From contig NZ_BONQ01000029.1 of NCBI RefSeq assembly GCF_016862795.1, positions 107,104-171,103 on the forward strand: 64,000 nt of DNA. Direction: 5' to 3'. This document shows positions 8,014 to 16,267 of this stretch, piece after piece. Source of the DNA: Dactylosporangium siamense. GTDB taxonomy: Bacteria > Actinomycetota > Actinomycetes > Mycobacteriales > Micromonosporaceae. Made by a program: the position numbers and the translations under genes. Under the pieces are notes generated by a model, which did not search any database, was not told the DNA's origin, and saw only the letters and a list, made by a program, of their open reading frames with translations. Numbering within the stretch: the stretch's first letter is position 1; every line of letters starts with the position of its first letter.

Positions 8014-9063
8014 ATGCGATACCGCACCCTCGGTCGCACCGGCATCCAGGTGAGCGTCCACTGTCTCGGGACGATGATGTTCGGTGCCGTCGGCAACCCC
8101 GACCACGACGACTGCGTGCGCATCATCCACGCCGCCCTCGACCGGGGCATCAACTTCGTCGACACCGCCGACATGTACTCCGCCGGCGAGTCGGAGGAGA
8201 TCGTCGGCAAGGCGCTGCGGGGCCGCCGCGACGACGTCGTGCTCGCCACGAAGGTCCACTTCCCGATGGGCGAGGGACCGAACCACGGCGGCAACTCCCG
8301 GCGCTGGATCATCCGCGAGATCGAGGACAGCCTGCGCCGGCTCGGCACCGACTGGATCGACCTGTACCAGATCCACCGCCCCGACGCCGACACCGACGTC
8401 GAGGAGACCCTGTCCGTCCTCACCGACCTGGAACGGCAGGGGAAGATCCGCGCGTTCGGCTGCTCGACGTTCCCGGCCGAGCAGCTCGTCGAGGCACACC
8501 ACGTCGCGGAACGGCGCGGACTGCACCGGTTCCGCACGGAGCAGCCGCCGTACTCGCTGCTGGCCCGCGGCATCGAGAAGGACCTCCTGCCGGTCGCCGG
8601 GCGCTACGGCATGGGCGTGCTGACCTGGAGCCCCCTCGCGTCGGGGTTCCTGACCGGCCGCTACCGCCAGGGCCGGCCCGTGGACCTGTCGACCGGTCGC
8701 GCCGCGCTCAACCCGCACCGCTTCGACCCGGCGCTGGAGGAGAACGTGCGCAAGCTCGACGTGGTCGAGCAGCTCGTCAAGCTCGCCGAGGACCTCGGCT
8801 GCACGCTGCCGGAGCTCGCCCTCGCCTTCCCGGTCGCCCACCCCGCGGTCACGTCGGTCATCATCGGCCCGCGCACCATGGACCAGCTCGACGCCGCGCT
8901 GCGCGGCGCCGGCCTCACCCTCGACGACGCCGCCCTCGACCGGATCGACGAGATCGTCCCGCCGGGCACCGACCTGTACCGGGCCGACGGCGCCTGGCGC
9001 CCGCCCGCCCTGGCCGACCCGACCCTGCGCCGCCGCCGCACGGGCGACCGCGCCGCCGCCTGA
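8014..9063 (+). CDS. Aldo/keto reductase
   Basis: NADPH-dependent oxidoreductase of the AKR superfamily, 349 residues. The catalytic tetrad is visible: D50 and Y55 (FVDTADMYS), K80 (LATKVHF) and H121 (LYQIHRP). VIIGPRTMDQL near the C terminus is the usual cofactor-binding end. The ATG at 8014 sits 7 bases after AAGGAG. Cytosolic; the substrate cannot be told. The MerR-type promoter just upstream suggests induction by a redox-active, electrophilic or drug-like signal. It is monocistronic. Confidence 0.92.
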   Translation: MRYRTLGRTGIQVSVHCLGTMMFGAVGNPDHDDCVRIIHAALDRGINFVDTADMYSAGESEEIVGKALRGRRDDVVLATKVHFPMGEGPNHGGNSRRWIIREIEDSLRRLGTDWIDLYQIHRPDADTDVEETLSVLTDLERQGKIRAFGCSTFPAEQLVEAHHVAERRGLHRFRTEQPPYSLLARGIEKDLLPVAGRYGMGVLTWSPLASGFLTGRYRQGRPVDLSTGRAALNPHRFDPALEENVRKLDVVEQLVKLAEDLGCTLPELALAFPVAHPAVTSVIIGPRTMDQLDAALRGAGLTLDDAALDRIDEIVPPGTDLYRADGAWRPPALADPTLRRRRTGDRAAA

Positions 9064-9144
9064 GCCGTTCCTGCCGGTCTGCTCCACGGCGCGCTGCACC
9101 GCGTCCTCCACGGTGTGCCTTGCGGTGTGCTCTACGGTGTGGCG

Positions 9145-9795
9145 ATGGTCAACTGGATCGCCAAGGTCGGCTGCGAAGGCGGTCCACTGCTCGTCTGCGC
9201 CGCCTCAGCGTTCGCCGACTGGGGCGGCGCGGTGCTGGACGAGGACTACGACCTCGACCCCGCCTGCGACCTGCACCGCGCCAACCAGGTGCTGTACCCC
9301 ACCGACGACGACGAGTTCGAGGCCGGCTTCGTCCAGTTCGCCGCACACACCGCACTGGTGTGGGAGATGGACGGATCCGGCGTCGCCGAGATCGCGGCGG
9401 CGGACACCAGCGTGCTCATCATGCGCTCCTGGGTCCGCAACACCGACGCACCGCACCGCTACGTCACCGGGCCGGCCGCGGCGGCCGCCGAACTGCCGGT
9501 CGGCGAGCTCGACCTGACCGGCGGCGGCCTCGCCGTCGTGTGGGCGCCGGTCGTCGCGGCGGAGGTCGGCCCGTTCCCGACGGCACCGCCCGCACCGGTC
9601 ACCCTCGACCTGGACCACATCCACGGCGTCGGCGCCGTGCTGCCGGTGCGGCCCGGCCGGTACCAGGTCAGCCGCGGCTCCCTCACCGGCACCCGCGGGC
9701 AGTACGCACCGCTGGAGGAGCAGTACGGGCCGCCGGTCGCCGGCAGCGACGACGACTGGAGCTGCCGCTGGCTGCGGCTGCGGCCCATCGCCTGA
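9145..9795 (+). CDS. Imm21-like immunity family protein
   Basis: 216 residues from ATG 9145. The N terminus, WIAKVGCEGGPLLVCAAS, then AFADWGGAV, DYDL..ACD and ALVWEMDG, resembles the Imm21 family of predicted immunity proteins for polymorphic toxins (recognised by motif memory, not by a search). No toxin gene or secretion partner lies next to it, so here it would be an orphan. The start is uncertain because no clear ribosome binding site precedes it; a GTG at 9139 and a GTG at 9115 are in frame. Confidence 0.55.
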   Translation: MVNWIAKVGCEGGPLLVCAASAFADWGGAVLDEDYDLDPACDLHRANQVLYPTDDDEFEAGFVQFAAHTALVWEMDGSGVAEIAAADTSVLIMRSWVRNTDAPHRYVTGPAAAAAELPVGELDLTGGGLAVVWAPVVAAEVGPFPTAPPAPVTLDLDHIHGVGAVLPVRPGRYQVSRGSLTGTRGQYAPLEEQYGPPVAGSDDDWSCRWLRLRPIA

Positions 9796-9807
9796 TCCGG
9801 CGCCGGC

Positions 9808-10752
9808 CTACATCGGGAAGCGGCCGCTGCGCCACTGCCAGTGACGGCCGGCCTTCAGGTGTTCGGTGACCGCGCGTTGCAGCACGGTGCGGCCCGGCAA
9901 CTCCGCCAGCGGTGTGGTCAGGGAGCGGAACACGAACCGCAGCACCTCGACGTCGGCGTCGATACCCTCCGGCTCCTCGTAGGGCTCCAGCTCGAACCGC
10001 CGCTGGAACCGCACGATGTTCGAGTCCTCCGGCAGGTACTCCAGCAGCTGCGGGTCGAGCAGCCACGAGCCGCACGAGAACGCCGTGTAGTGCTCGTCGG
10101 GGAAGTGGTGCGGAAAGAACGCGCGGGCCCCGTCGAGCGACGCGTCGACCGCCTCCGCGGTCAGCGGGCCCGAGTCGGGGATGTGCAGGCCGATGGCGGT
10201 GTCGCCGCGTTGGTGCTGGAGCCGGCCCAGCTCGTACAGGCCGCCGCGCGAATGCAGGGTCAGCCAGCTCTGCATGACCGGCCAGCCCTCACGCCGCATC
10301 CGCCGGTCGATCGCGAGGTTGCGACCCAGGTCCGCGAGGGTCGCCCACGACACGGAATCGGGGACGCCGTGGTCACGGTGATACCCCATGGCAACGTCGA
10401 CCAAGGCCAGGTACGCGTACACATACAGGTGCCGCCAGGCCGGTCCACGGTCGCGGGGCAGCTCCGGGCCGGGCACCAGCCAGCCGTGACCGCCGAGGTC
10501 GGCGCGCACCAGGGCGATCGAGCGGTCCAGCAGCCAGCGCAGCTCCGCGGTCCACAGTGGAGAGTCCGGGTCCGGCCAGCCCTCCATGACCTCGGCGGCG
10601 TCGTCCGGCCGCACCCCGAGCCGCTCGAGCATCGCGGGCGCGTCGGCCCTGGCGGGCAACGGCGCCGACGGCCAGTCACCGGCGAGCCGCTGCACGCGCT
10701 CGACGTCCTCGACGGGCACCCCGAGCCGTGCGGCGATGTCGTCCAGATCCAC
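9808..10752 (-). CDS. GNAT-like acyltransferase-domain protein
   Basis: 314 residues, GTG start at 10752. The sequence looks like the two-part actinobacterial family annotated as acyltransferase domain-containing protein, with GNAT-like N- and C-terminal halves: an N-terminal helical part with WP and LGVRPDDAAEVMEGWP, and a C-terminal half with GLHIPDSGPLT and a run of acidic/aromatic residues (FPHHFPDEHY, SCGSWLLDPQL). No substrate is known for the family. It is convergent with the Imm21-like gene (12 bp apart). Function beyond the fold is unknown. Confidence 0.6.
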   Translation of the reverse strand: MDLDDIAARLGVPVEDVERVQRLAGDWPSAPLPARADAPAMLERLGVRPDDAAEVMEGWPDPDSPLWTAELRWLLDRSIALVRADLGGHGWLVPGPELPRDRGPAWRHLYVYAYLALVDVAMGYHRDHGVPDSVSWATLADLGRNLAIDRRMRREGWPVMQSWLTLHSRGGLYELGRLQHQRGDTAIGLHIPDSGPLTAEAVDASLDGARAFFPHHFPDEHYTAFSCGSWLLDPQLLEYLPEDSNIVRFQRRFELEPYEEPEGIDADVEVLRFVFRSLTTPLAELPGRTVLQRAVTEHLKAGRHWQWRSGRFPM

Positions 10753-10836
10753 GCGGACGACCCTACCGGCCCATGCCCCGTCTGGACTGCCCCGGAGGAC
10801 GAGGATGGACGCCTCCCCCGCGTCGAAGGCCGGCGG

Positions 10837-11937
10837 TCAGGCCGCTGCCCAGAAGGCCATCGCCAGGCCGAGGGCGCGTAGGTCGCCGGTCGTGGTGCCG
10901 GACATCTTGTTCATGACGTAGGCGATCGTGGTGTGCGCGTCCAGGTCGATGATGGCCAGGGAGCCGCCGTAGCCGCCCCAGAACAGCGTGCCCGGGTTGG
11001 GCATCAGCCCGGTGTCGAGGGCGAAGCCCAGGCCGAACCGCATCGGCACGCCGAGGACCAGGTCGACGCCTTCCACCTGCGGCCGCAACGCGCGGCGGCA
11101 GCCGGCCTCGGACATGAACCGGCGGCCTTTCGCGACGCCGCCGTTGGCCAGGATCGTGTGGATCTCGGCGACGGCGCGGGCGTTGCCGATGCCGCCGACC
11201 GCCGGGATCTCCGCGCCGCGCCAGGCGCGGGTCCGGGTCACCTCGACGTCCAGGGCCGGGTTGCCGGCGACGTTGGCCTGCAGCTCGCTGTCGCCCGCGC
11301 CGCTCATCGGCGGTGGGCCGGCGGGCGGGATCAGCTCGGCGACGCGCGCGTCCTGCGACGCGGGCAGGCCGATGTGGAAGTCGGCGCCCAGCGGCGCGGC
11401 GATCTCCTCGCGGAACACCGTCCCCAGTGACCGCCCGGTGATCCGCCGGACCACCTCGCCGACCAGATAGCCGTGCGTCAGGCCGTGGTAGCCCGAGGCC
11501 GTGCCGGGTTTCCAGAAGGGCTCCTGCGCGGCGAGTAGGGCGGTCATCTTCTCCCAGTCGTACAGGTCGGCCCCGGTGATCGGCTCGCGCCAGCCACACA
11601 GTCCGCTGGAGTGGCTCATGAGCTGGGCGACGGTGACGCGGTCCTTGCCGGCGGCGGCGAACTGCGGCCAGTACCGGGCCACCGGCGCGTCGAAGTCCAG
11701 CTCTCCGCGGTCGGCGACGAGCAACGCGGTCAGCGCGGTCATGGTCTTGGTGGTGGAGTACACACCGACGATCGTGTCCCGGCGCCACGGCCGGGCGCGG
11801 GCCGCGTCGGCGAACCCGCCCCACAGGTCGACGACGGTGTCGCCGTCCACCGTGGCGCAGAACGACGCGCCCACGTCCGTGCCGTCGGCCAGGTGCTGGT
11901 CGAACACCGCCCGGACGCCCGCGAACCGATCGCTCAT
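10837..11937 (-). CDS. Serine hydrolase, class C beta-lactamase/EstB-like
   Basis: 366 residues. The catalytic S61-x-x-K64 lies in YSTTK and the second-motif tyrosine is Y150 in SGYHGLTHG, as in EstB-type esterases and transpeptidase-like beta-lactamases. There is no signal peptide, so a cytosolic esterase is more likely than an antibiotic-inactivating beta-lactamase. The start is placed at ATG 11937 (MSDRFAGV) rather than 11973, because the family normally begins close to this point. It follows the NlpC/P60 gene 40 bp downstream on the same strand but probably is a separate unit. Confidence 0.82.
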   Translation of the reverse strand: MSDRFAGVRAVFDQHLADGTDVGASFCATVDGDTVVDLWGGFADAARARPWRRDTIVGVYSTTKTMTALTALLVADRGELDFDAPVARYWPQFAAAGKDRVTVAQLMSHSSGLCGWREPITGADLYDWEKMTALLAAQEPFWKPGTASGYHGLTHGYLVGEVVRRITGRSLGTVFREEIAAPLGADFHIGLPASQDARVAELIPPAGPPPMSGAGDSELQANVAGNPALDVEVTRTRAWRGAEIPAVGGIGNARAVAEIHTILANGGVAKGRRFMSEAGCRRALRPQVEGVDLVLGVPMRFGLGFALDTGLMPNPGTLFWGGYGGSLAIIDLDAHTTIAYVMNKMSGTTTGDLRALGLAMAFWAAA

Positions 11938-11977
11938 CGACCGACCATGGACGTCCGGGCCGCCCGCGTCCAACCAT

Positions 11978-12979
11978 TTAGGCCGGTCGGCCGTACCCGT
12001 ACAACTTGTCGATGTCGACCGGGGCGACCTTCACGACCGTGCGGCTGTTGGGGGCGTGGATGATCTGGTTGTTGCCGATGTAGATCCCGACGTGCCCGAG
12101 GTTGTTGTAGAACACCAGGTCGCCGGGGGCGAGCTGGCTGCGGGTGATGTGGCGGACCTTCTGCCACTGCTGGGCGGCGTTGTGCGGCAACGACACCCCG
12201 GCCGCCTTCCACGCCATCATGGTCAGCCCGGAGCAGTCGAAGGTGTTCGGCCCGGCGGCGCCCCACACGTACTTCTTCCCCAGCTGCGCCCACGCGTAGT
12301 TGACCGCCTTGCCCGCCGAGCCGGACACCGCCGGCGGCTTGCCCGCGGGCGGCGGCGTGGTGGTCGTCGTCTTGGGCTTCGCGGCGGCAGCGGCGGCCGC
12401 CGCGGCTGCGGCCTCGGCCTTGGCCTGCATGGCGTCCAGCCGGGCGATGTCGCCCTCGATCTTCTTGCGGCGGGTCTCCAGCTCGATCTTCTGCTGGCTC
12501 TGCGCCGCCTTGGTGTCGTTGAGCCGGCGCTGCTCGGTGGTGAAGGCGTCCTTCGCCGCGCCGTACGCGGCCAGGTCCCGCTGCTGGCTGAGCGAGATCT
12601 GCCGGAGGGTGCCGACCCGGTCGGTGAAGCTGTCCGACGATCTCGCGCCGAGCATGAGCGACCAGGTGCCGAGGTTGCCGCCGCTCTTGTACGCGTTGAC
12701 CGCGAGCGTGGTGGCCTCGTCCTGGGCGGTGTCCATGGTGGTCTGCAGCGGCGCCAGGTCGGCCTGCAGCTTGGTGATCGCCGCCTCGGTGGCCTCGAGG
12801 TCGCCCTTGACCTTGTTGTACTGCTCGACGACGAGCTCGACCTCTTCGTTGCCCTTGTCGATCTGGGCCTGGAGCTGCTCGGGTGTCGGATCCGCGTGCG
12901 CGGCGCAGGCCGGGGCGATCATCGACGCCACCGCCAGCGCGACGACCGCGGTGCGCAGCGTCGTGCGTCCGTTGAACAC
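11978..12979 (-). CDS. Secreted NlpC/P60 peptidoglycan endopeptidase (RipA-like)
   Basis: 333 residues, GTG start 12979. A signal peptide (about 1-29, cleavage near AHA-DP) is followed by a coiled-coil region (30-190), an Ala-run and Thr/Pro linker (189-215) and a C-terminal NlpC/P60 domain with C249 (FDCSG), H296 (GHVGIYIG) and H308 (IIHAP). This is the layout of RipA-type hydrolases that cut the D-Glu-mDAP bond in cell-wall peptides. The coiled coil probably holds the enzyme inactive or recruits partners. Expression is predicted to be controlled by the c-di-AMP riboswitch directly upstream, which ends in the ribosome binding site AGGAAGAAGGA. Confidence 0.93.
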   Translation of the reverse strand: MFNGRTTLRTAVVALAVASMIAPACAAHADPTPEQLQAQIDKGNEEVELVVEQYNKVKGDLEATEAAITKLQADLAPLQTTMDTAQDEATTLAVNAYKSGGNLGTWSLMLGARSSDSFTDRVGTLRQISLSQQRDLAAYGAAKDAFTTEQRRLNDTKAAQSQQKIELETRRKKIEGDIARLDAMQAKAEAAAAAAAAAAAKPKTTTTTPPPAGKPPAVSGSAGKAVNYAWAQLGKKYVWGAAGPNTFDCSGLTMMAWKAAGVSLPHNAAQQWQKVRHITRSQLAPGDLVFYNNLGHVGIYIGNNQIIHAPNSRTVVKVAPVDIDKLYGYGRPA

Positions 12980-12986
12980 GGCACAG

Positions 12987-13140
12987 TCCTTCTTCCTGGA
13001 CCGCTTACCGGGTTAGCTGACGGATTCGGGCGAGAAGAAGGACGCCCTACCGCGCCGCGGCGCGGATTCACCCCGATGGAGGTTGGTTCCCCGGCTCGTC
13101 GACCTCGTGCGGGACACGCGGCCGACGACTCAGCGGTGGC
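12987..13140 (-). ncRNA. Cyclic di-AMP riboswitch (ydaO/yuaA class)
   Basis: On the minus strand the 5' leader of the endopeptidase has the class hallmarks in order: CGCTGAG near 13135, GAGCCGGGGAACC (13085-13096), TCGGGGTGAATC (about 13068-13079), GCCCGAATCCG, TCAGCTAACC and AAGCGG, then AGGAAGAAGGA. ACCGCT (13132-13137) pairs with AGCGGT (13000-13005) to close a 6-bp P1 helix. The 3' end merges with the ribosome binding site, so control of translation is plausible. This class is known in front of Actinobacteria cell-wall hydrolase genes, where c-di-AMP usually lowers expression. Confidence 0.93.
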
Positions 13141-13147
13141 TGCCCGG

Positions 13148-13164
13148 CCACCCCGGCGGGGTGG
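13148..13164. other. Perfect 7-bp hairpin before the riboswitch
   Basis: CCACCCC-GGC-GGGGTGG forms a perfect stem-loop just upstream of the aptamer in the transcribed leader. No T-run follows on either strand, so I do not call it a terminator. Confidence 0.5.
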
Positions 13165-13217
13165 CGGAGTCCGGCAGGCCAGCCCAAACGTAACGGCCGG
13201 AGACACCGTCGAGCCTC

Positions 13218-13246
13218 GATCTAAGCCACTCTTAACGAAGACTCAA
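13218..13246 (-). promoter_or_regulatory. Candidate promoter for riboswitch and endopeptidase
   Basis: Reading the minus strand, TTGAGT (13246-13241) and TAGATC (13223-13218) are 17 bp apart, which would start transcription near 13211, about 70 bases before the aptamer. This is a match by eye to the housekeeping actinobacterial consensus. Confidence 0.35.
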
Positions 13247-13320
13247 GACGCACCTGCCTGTCTCCAGCGGCGTGAATATGGCGGTGCGCGACGTGGAGAT
13301 CTGCGGCATCGTGGTTGTCC

Positions 13321-13632
13321 ATGGCTGAACGGGTGATGTTCGTGCAGTTGAAGACCGGTCACGGCACCGACCAGGGACCGGCGTGGATCAGTAACGTCCG
13401 GTTCAACCGCACCTGGAAGACGGCCTACTGGCACGGCCGGACCCTGCGCCGCTGGCCCGGGATGTCCGACGCGAACTTCTTCGACGTCGAGACCGACGAG
13501 CGCTACTGGCTCTCGGGGCCGCACCGCGACCGGGCCGACACCCGGTACAGCAACATCCGGCCGACGATCGACGAGGACGTCCGCGACCTGTACGAGGCGT
13601 TCCTGCGCGGCGGACCCCTGCCGGGCCGGTAG
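13321..13632 (+). CDS. Conserved actinobacterial hypothetical protein, 103 aa
   Basis: Small basic soluble protein starting at ATG 13321. It resembles a widespread actinobacterial family of about 100 residues whose members begin MAERVMFVQLKTG and contain GPAWIS, WKTAYWHGRTLRR, FDVET..YWLSGP and RPTIDEDVRDLYEAFL. No function is known to me. It starts in the 75-bp flank of the riboswitch promoter and points away from it. A TTG at 13315 is an in-frame alternative. Confidence is in the gene, not in a role. Confidence 0.75.
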   Translation: MAERVMFVQLKTGHGTDQGPAWISNVRFNRTWKTAYWHGRTLRRWPGMSDANFFDVETDERYWLSGPHRDRADTRYSNIRPTIDEDVRDLYEAFLRGGPLPGR

Positions 13633-13684
13633 CGCGGGCAGCGGTGGCGGCTCCGGTGCGCCATGATCGGGGCGGGAGGTTACC

Positions 13685-14443
13685 GTGCAGCGATATGTCG
13701 AGCTCGACGGCGTGCGCACCTGGTACGACGAACGCGGCGCGGGCGATCCGGTGGTGCTCCTGCACGGCGCGATCGTCGACTCGCGCTGCTTCGCCGGCAA
13801 CCTGGACGCGCTGGACGGCGGGTTCCGGCTGTACGTGCCGGAGCGGCGCGGCCACGGGCACACCGCGGACCCGGGCGGACCGCTCAGCCCGCAGGTCATG
13901 GCGCGGGACACGGTCGCGTTCCTGCGGGACGTCGTCGGCGCGCCGGCCGCGCTGGTCGGTTACAGCGCGGGCGCGGTCGTGGCGCTGCTGACCGCGATCG
14001 CCCGACCCGACCTGGTGTCCCGGCTGGTGCTGATCAGCGGGGCCTTCCACCAGGACGGTGTCCTGTCGCCGCCGGCCGGCCCCGCCGACATCCCGCAGAT
14101 CATCTACGACCAGCACGCCGAGGTGACCCCGGAAGGACCGGGCCACCTGGTGTCCGTCATCGAGCGGATCGCCGCGTCGTCCGACGCCGGCGACCTGGCG
14201 CTGGCCGCCGCCGACCTGAGCGCGGTGACCTGCCGGACGCTGGTCATGGCCGGCGACGACGACGCCGTGTCCCTGGATCACGTCCTGCGGCTCTACCGGG
14301 CGCTGCCCGACGCCGAGCTCGCCGTGGTGCCCAACGCCTCGCACACCCTGCTCATCGAGCACCCGCAACTGTGCACCGGGCTCGTCACCACGTTCCTGTC
14401 CGGCCCGCCGGCACCCACGCACATGCCGATCCGCCGGGCCTGA
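13685..14443 (+). CDS. Alpha/beta hydrolase
   Basis: 252 residues, GTG at 13685 five bases after GGGAGG. Oxyanion HG in VVLLHGAIV, nucleophile S94 in GYSAG, acid in AGDDDAVS and the catalytic histidine in NASHTLL are all present, so it should be an active esterase, lactonase or similar enzyme. No signal peptide. It stands alone, convergent to the ABC transporter pair (12 bp between the ends). The substrate is unknown. Confidence 0.87.
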   Translation: MQRYVELDGVRTWYDERGAGDPVVLLHGAIVDSRCFAGNLDALDGGFRLYVPERRGHGHTADPGGPLSPQVMARDTVAFLRDVVGAPAALVGYSAGAVVALLTAIARPDLVSRLVLISGAFHQDGVLSPPAGPADIPQIIYDQHAEVTPEGPGHLVSVIERIAASSDAGDLALAAADLSAVTCRTLVMAGDDDAVSLDHVLRLYRALPDAELAVVPNASHTLLIEHPQLCTGLVTTFLSGPPAPTHMPIRRA

Positions 14444-14455
14444 GCAGGGGCGGGC

Positions 14456-16267
14456 TCAGGCATAGTCGGCCGCCTGCATGGTGCAGACGGTGGCGTACCA
14501 GCCGCCGGTGGCCATCAGCTCCTCGTGCGTGCCGACCTCGGCGACCCTGCCGTCGCGCAGCGTCACGATGAGGTCGGCGGTGCGGACGGTCGAGAAGCGG
14601 TGCGACACGAGCAGCGTGACGCACCCGTTGACCGCCGCGTCCGCCCGCCCGACCTCCAGGCAGCCGGCGAACAGGGCGGCCTCGCTCTCCGCGTCCAGGC
14701 TGGCGGTCGGCTCGTCCAGCACGCGCAGCAGCGGCGCCTCGCGCATCATCGACCGGCCGAGGGCCAGCTTCTGCCACTGCCCCTCCGACGGCAGGGCGCC
14801 ACCCGGCATCGACCGGCCCAGCGGCGTCTCCAGCCCGTCGGCGAGCCGGCCGATCACGTCGGCCGAGCCGGCCCTGGTCAGCGCCCCGGCCGCGGCCTCC
14901 CGGTCGCCGAGGCGCGGCAGGTCACCGGCCCCGACGGTGTCGCCGGCGGGCAGCTCGAACCGGCAGAAGTCCTGGAACCCGGCCGCGAGCCGCTCGCGCA
15001 CGCTGTGATGGTCGAGCGTCACGAGGTCGACGCCGTCGAGCAGGATCTGGCCGGCGGTCGGCCGGTACAGCCCCATCAGCAGCTTGACCAGGGTCGACTT
15101 GCCCGCTCCGTTGTGCCCGGCGAGGGCGACGACCGTGCCGGCGGGCAGGACGAGGCTGACGTCGTCGAGCACCGGCGGGCCGTCGGGGGTGTACCGGAAC
15201 GTCACGCCCCGCAGCTCGATGCTGTGCCGCAGGCCGGCCGGTGCGGTCGCGCTGCCGGAGCACCGGTCGCCGGCCTGCTCCACGAGGCGCTCCAGCCAGG
15301 TGAACCGCTCCAGGATCGTGCTGAGCCGGCTGAGCTTGCTGAACGTCGTCGCCGCCTGCTCGGCCTGGGCGACCAGTTGCATCGCCAGGACGGCCAGCAG
15401 GAACACCACGCCGCCGCTGCGCACGCCGGGGTCGTCGCGGGACAGCCAGAGCAGCAGCAGGACGCCCGCGGCGAACAGCGTCCACCCGATGGTCATGATC
15501 CGTCCCGTGCGGAAGCGGGCCAGCCGCTGCCTGCGGTCCGCGGTGCGCAGCAGCTCGTCCTGCCGGTCGGCGACGGCGCCGGTCATGCCGTACTGGCGCA
15601 GCTCGCCGGCCGAGCCCGGCTCGGTCCCGGCCAGGAAGAGCATGCGCGCGGCCCGCATCGGCGCGGAGATGTCGTCGAGCATGCTGGAGATCTCCCGCTC
15701 GGCCCGCATCGACGCGAGCACCGGCAGCAGCACGAGCAGCGGGAGCGGCGTCAGGACCGGAGCGACGAACGCCAACAGGACGGCGGCGGCAGCGAAGCGC
15801 ACCGCCAGCGCGACGGTCTCGATGATCGTGGTGATCGAGCCGACGAGGTGCCGCGGCCGCCCGGCGAGGGTGAACACCCGGTCCTGGAAGTCGGGGGACT
15901 CGACCGCGGACAGGTCGGGCAGCTCGTGCACGAGCCCGCTCAGCCGCTGCTCCAGCCAGTGGTCGGTGCGCTCCTCCAGCACCGTCTGGCTGGTCATCGA
16001 CACCCATTGGGCGCCGACCCAGCACAGGCCGACGGCGCCCATCGCGATCGCGGCGAGCCGGATCCGGCCGGTGTCGTGGGCGGTGAGGCCGTCCACGAGC
16101 GTGCGGACCGTCCAGGCCAGCCCGACCGGCAGCGCCGCCTCCACCAGCGCGACGACGATGACCGCGCCCGCCAGGCCCGGACTGGCCTGGAACGACGCCC
16201 GGAGCACCAGGCGGACGGCCGAGCCCGACGCGGCGAGTGACCGGCGGACGGCACCGGACACGCTCAT
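14456..16267 (-). CDS. ABC exporter half-transporter with degenerate signature motif
   Basis: 603 residues: six-helix membrane domain (about 20-330) and a nucleotide-binding domain (about 360-600). Walker A is GHNGAGKST (near 380), Walker B LRVLDEPTASLD, H-loop VSHRFST. The ABC signature reads PSEGQWQK where LSGGQ(W)QK is usual, so the first conserved glycine/serine positions are altered. Its ATG overlaps the stop of the partner exporter (ATGA, 16264-16267). In heterodimeric exporters one composite ATP site is often degenerate, which fits this pair. Fused permease-ATPase genes of this kind export peptides, lipids or drugs; no precursor gene is nearby. Confidence 0.88.
   Translation of the reverse strand: MSVSGAVRRSLAASGSAVRLVLRASFQASPGLAGAVIVVALVEAALPVGLAWTVRTLVDGLTAHDTGRIRLAAIAMGAVGLCWVGAQWVSMTSQTVLEERTDHWLEQRLSGLVHELPDLSAVESPDFQDRVFTLAGRPRHLVGSITTIIETVALAVRFAAAAVLLAFVAPVLTPLPLLVLLPVLASMRAEREISSMLDDISAPMRAARMLFLAGTEPGSAGELRQYGMTGAVADRQDELLRTADRRQRLARFRTGRIMTIGWTLFAAGVLLLLWLSRDDPGVRSGGVVFLLAVLAMQLVAQAEQAATTFSKLSRLSTILERFTWLERLVEQAGDRCSGSATAPAGLRHSIELRGVTFRYTPDGPPVLDDVSLVLPAGTVVALAGHNGAGKSTLVKLLMGLYRPTAGQILLDGVDLVTLDHHSVRERLAAGFQDFCRFELPAGDTVGAGDLPRLGDREAAAGALTRAGSADVIGRLADGLETPLGRSMPGGALPSEGQWQKLALGRSMMREAPLLRVLDEPTASLDAESEAALFAGCLEVGRADAAVNGCVTLLVSHRFSTVRTADLIVTLRDGRVAEVGTHEELMATGGWYATVCTMQAADYA

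Noticed and set aside
10837..11937. A beta-lactamase giving antibiotic resistance.
   Set aside because: It has SxxK and YxG but no signal peptide; the class is dominated by esterases and peptidase-like enzymes, so resistance cannot be inferred.
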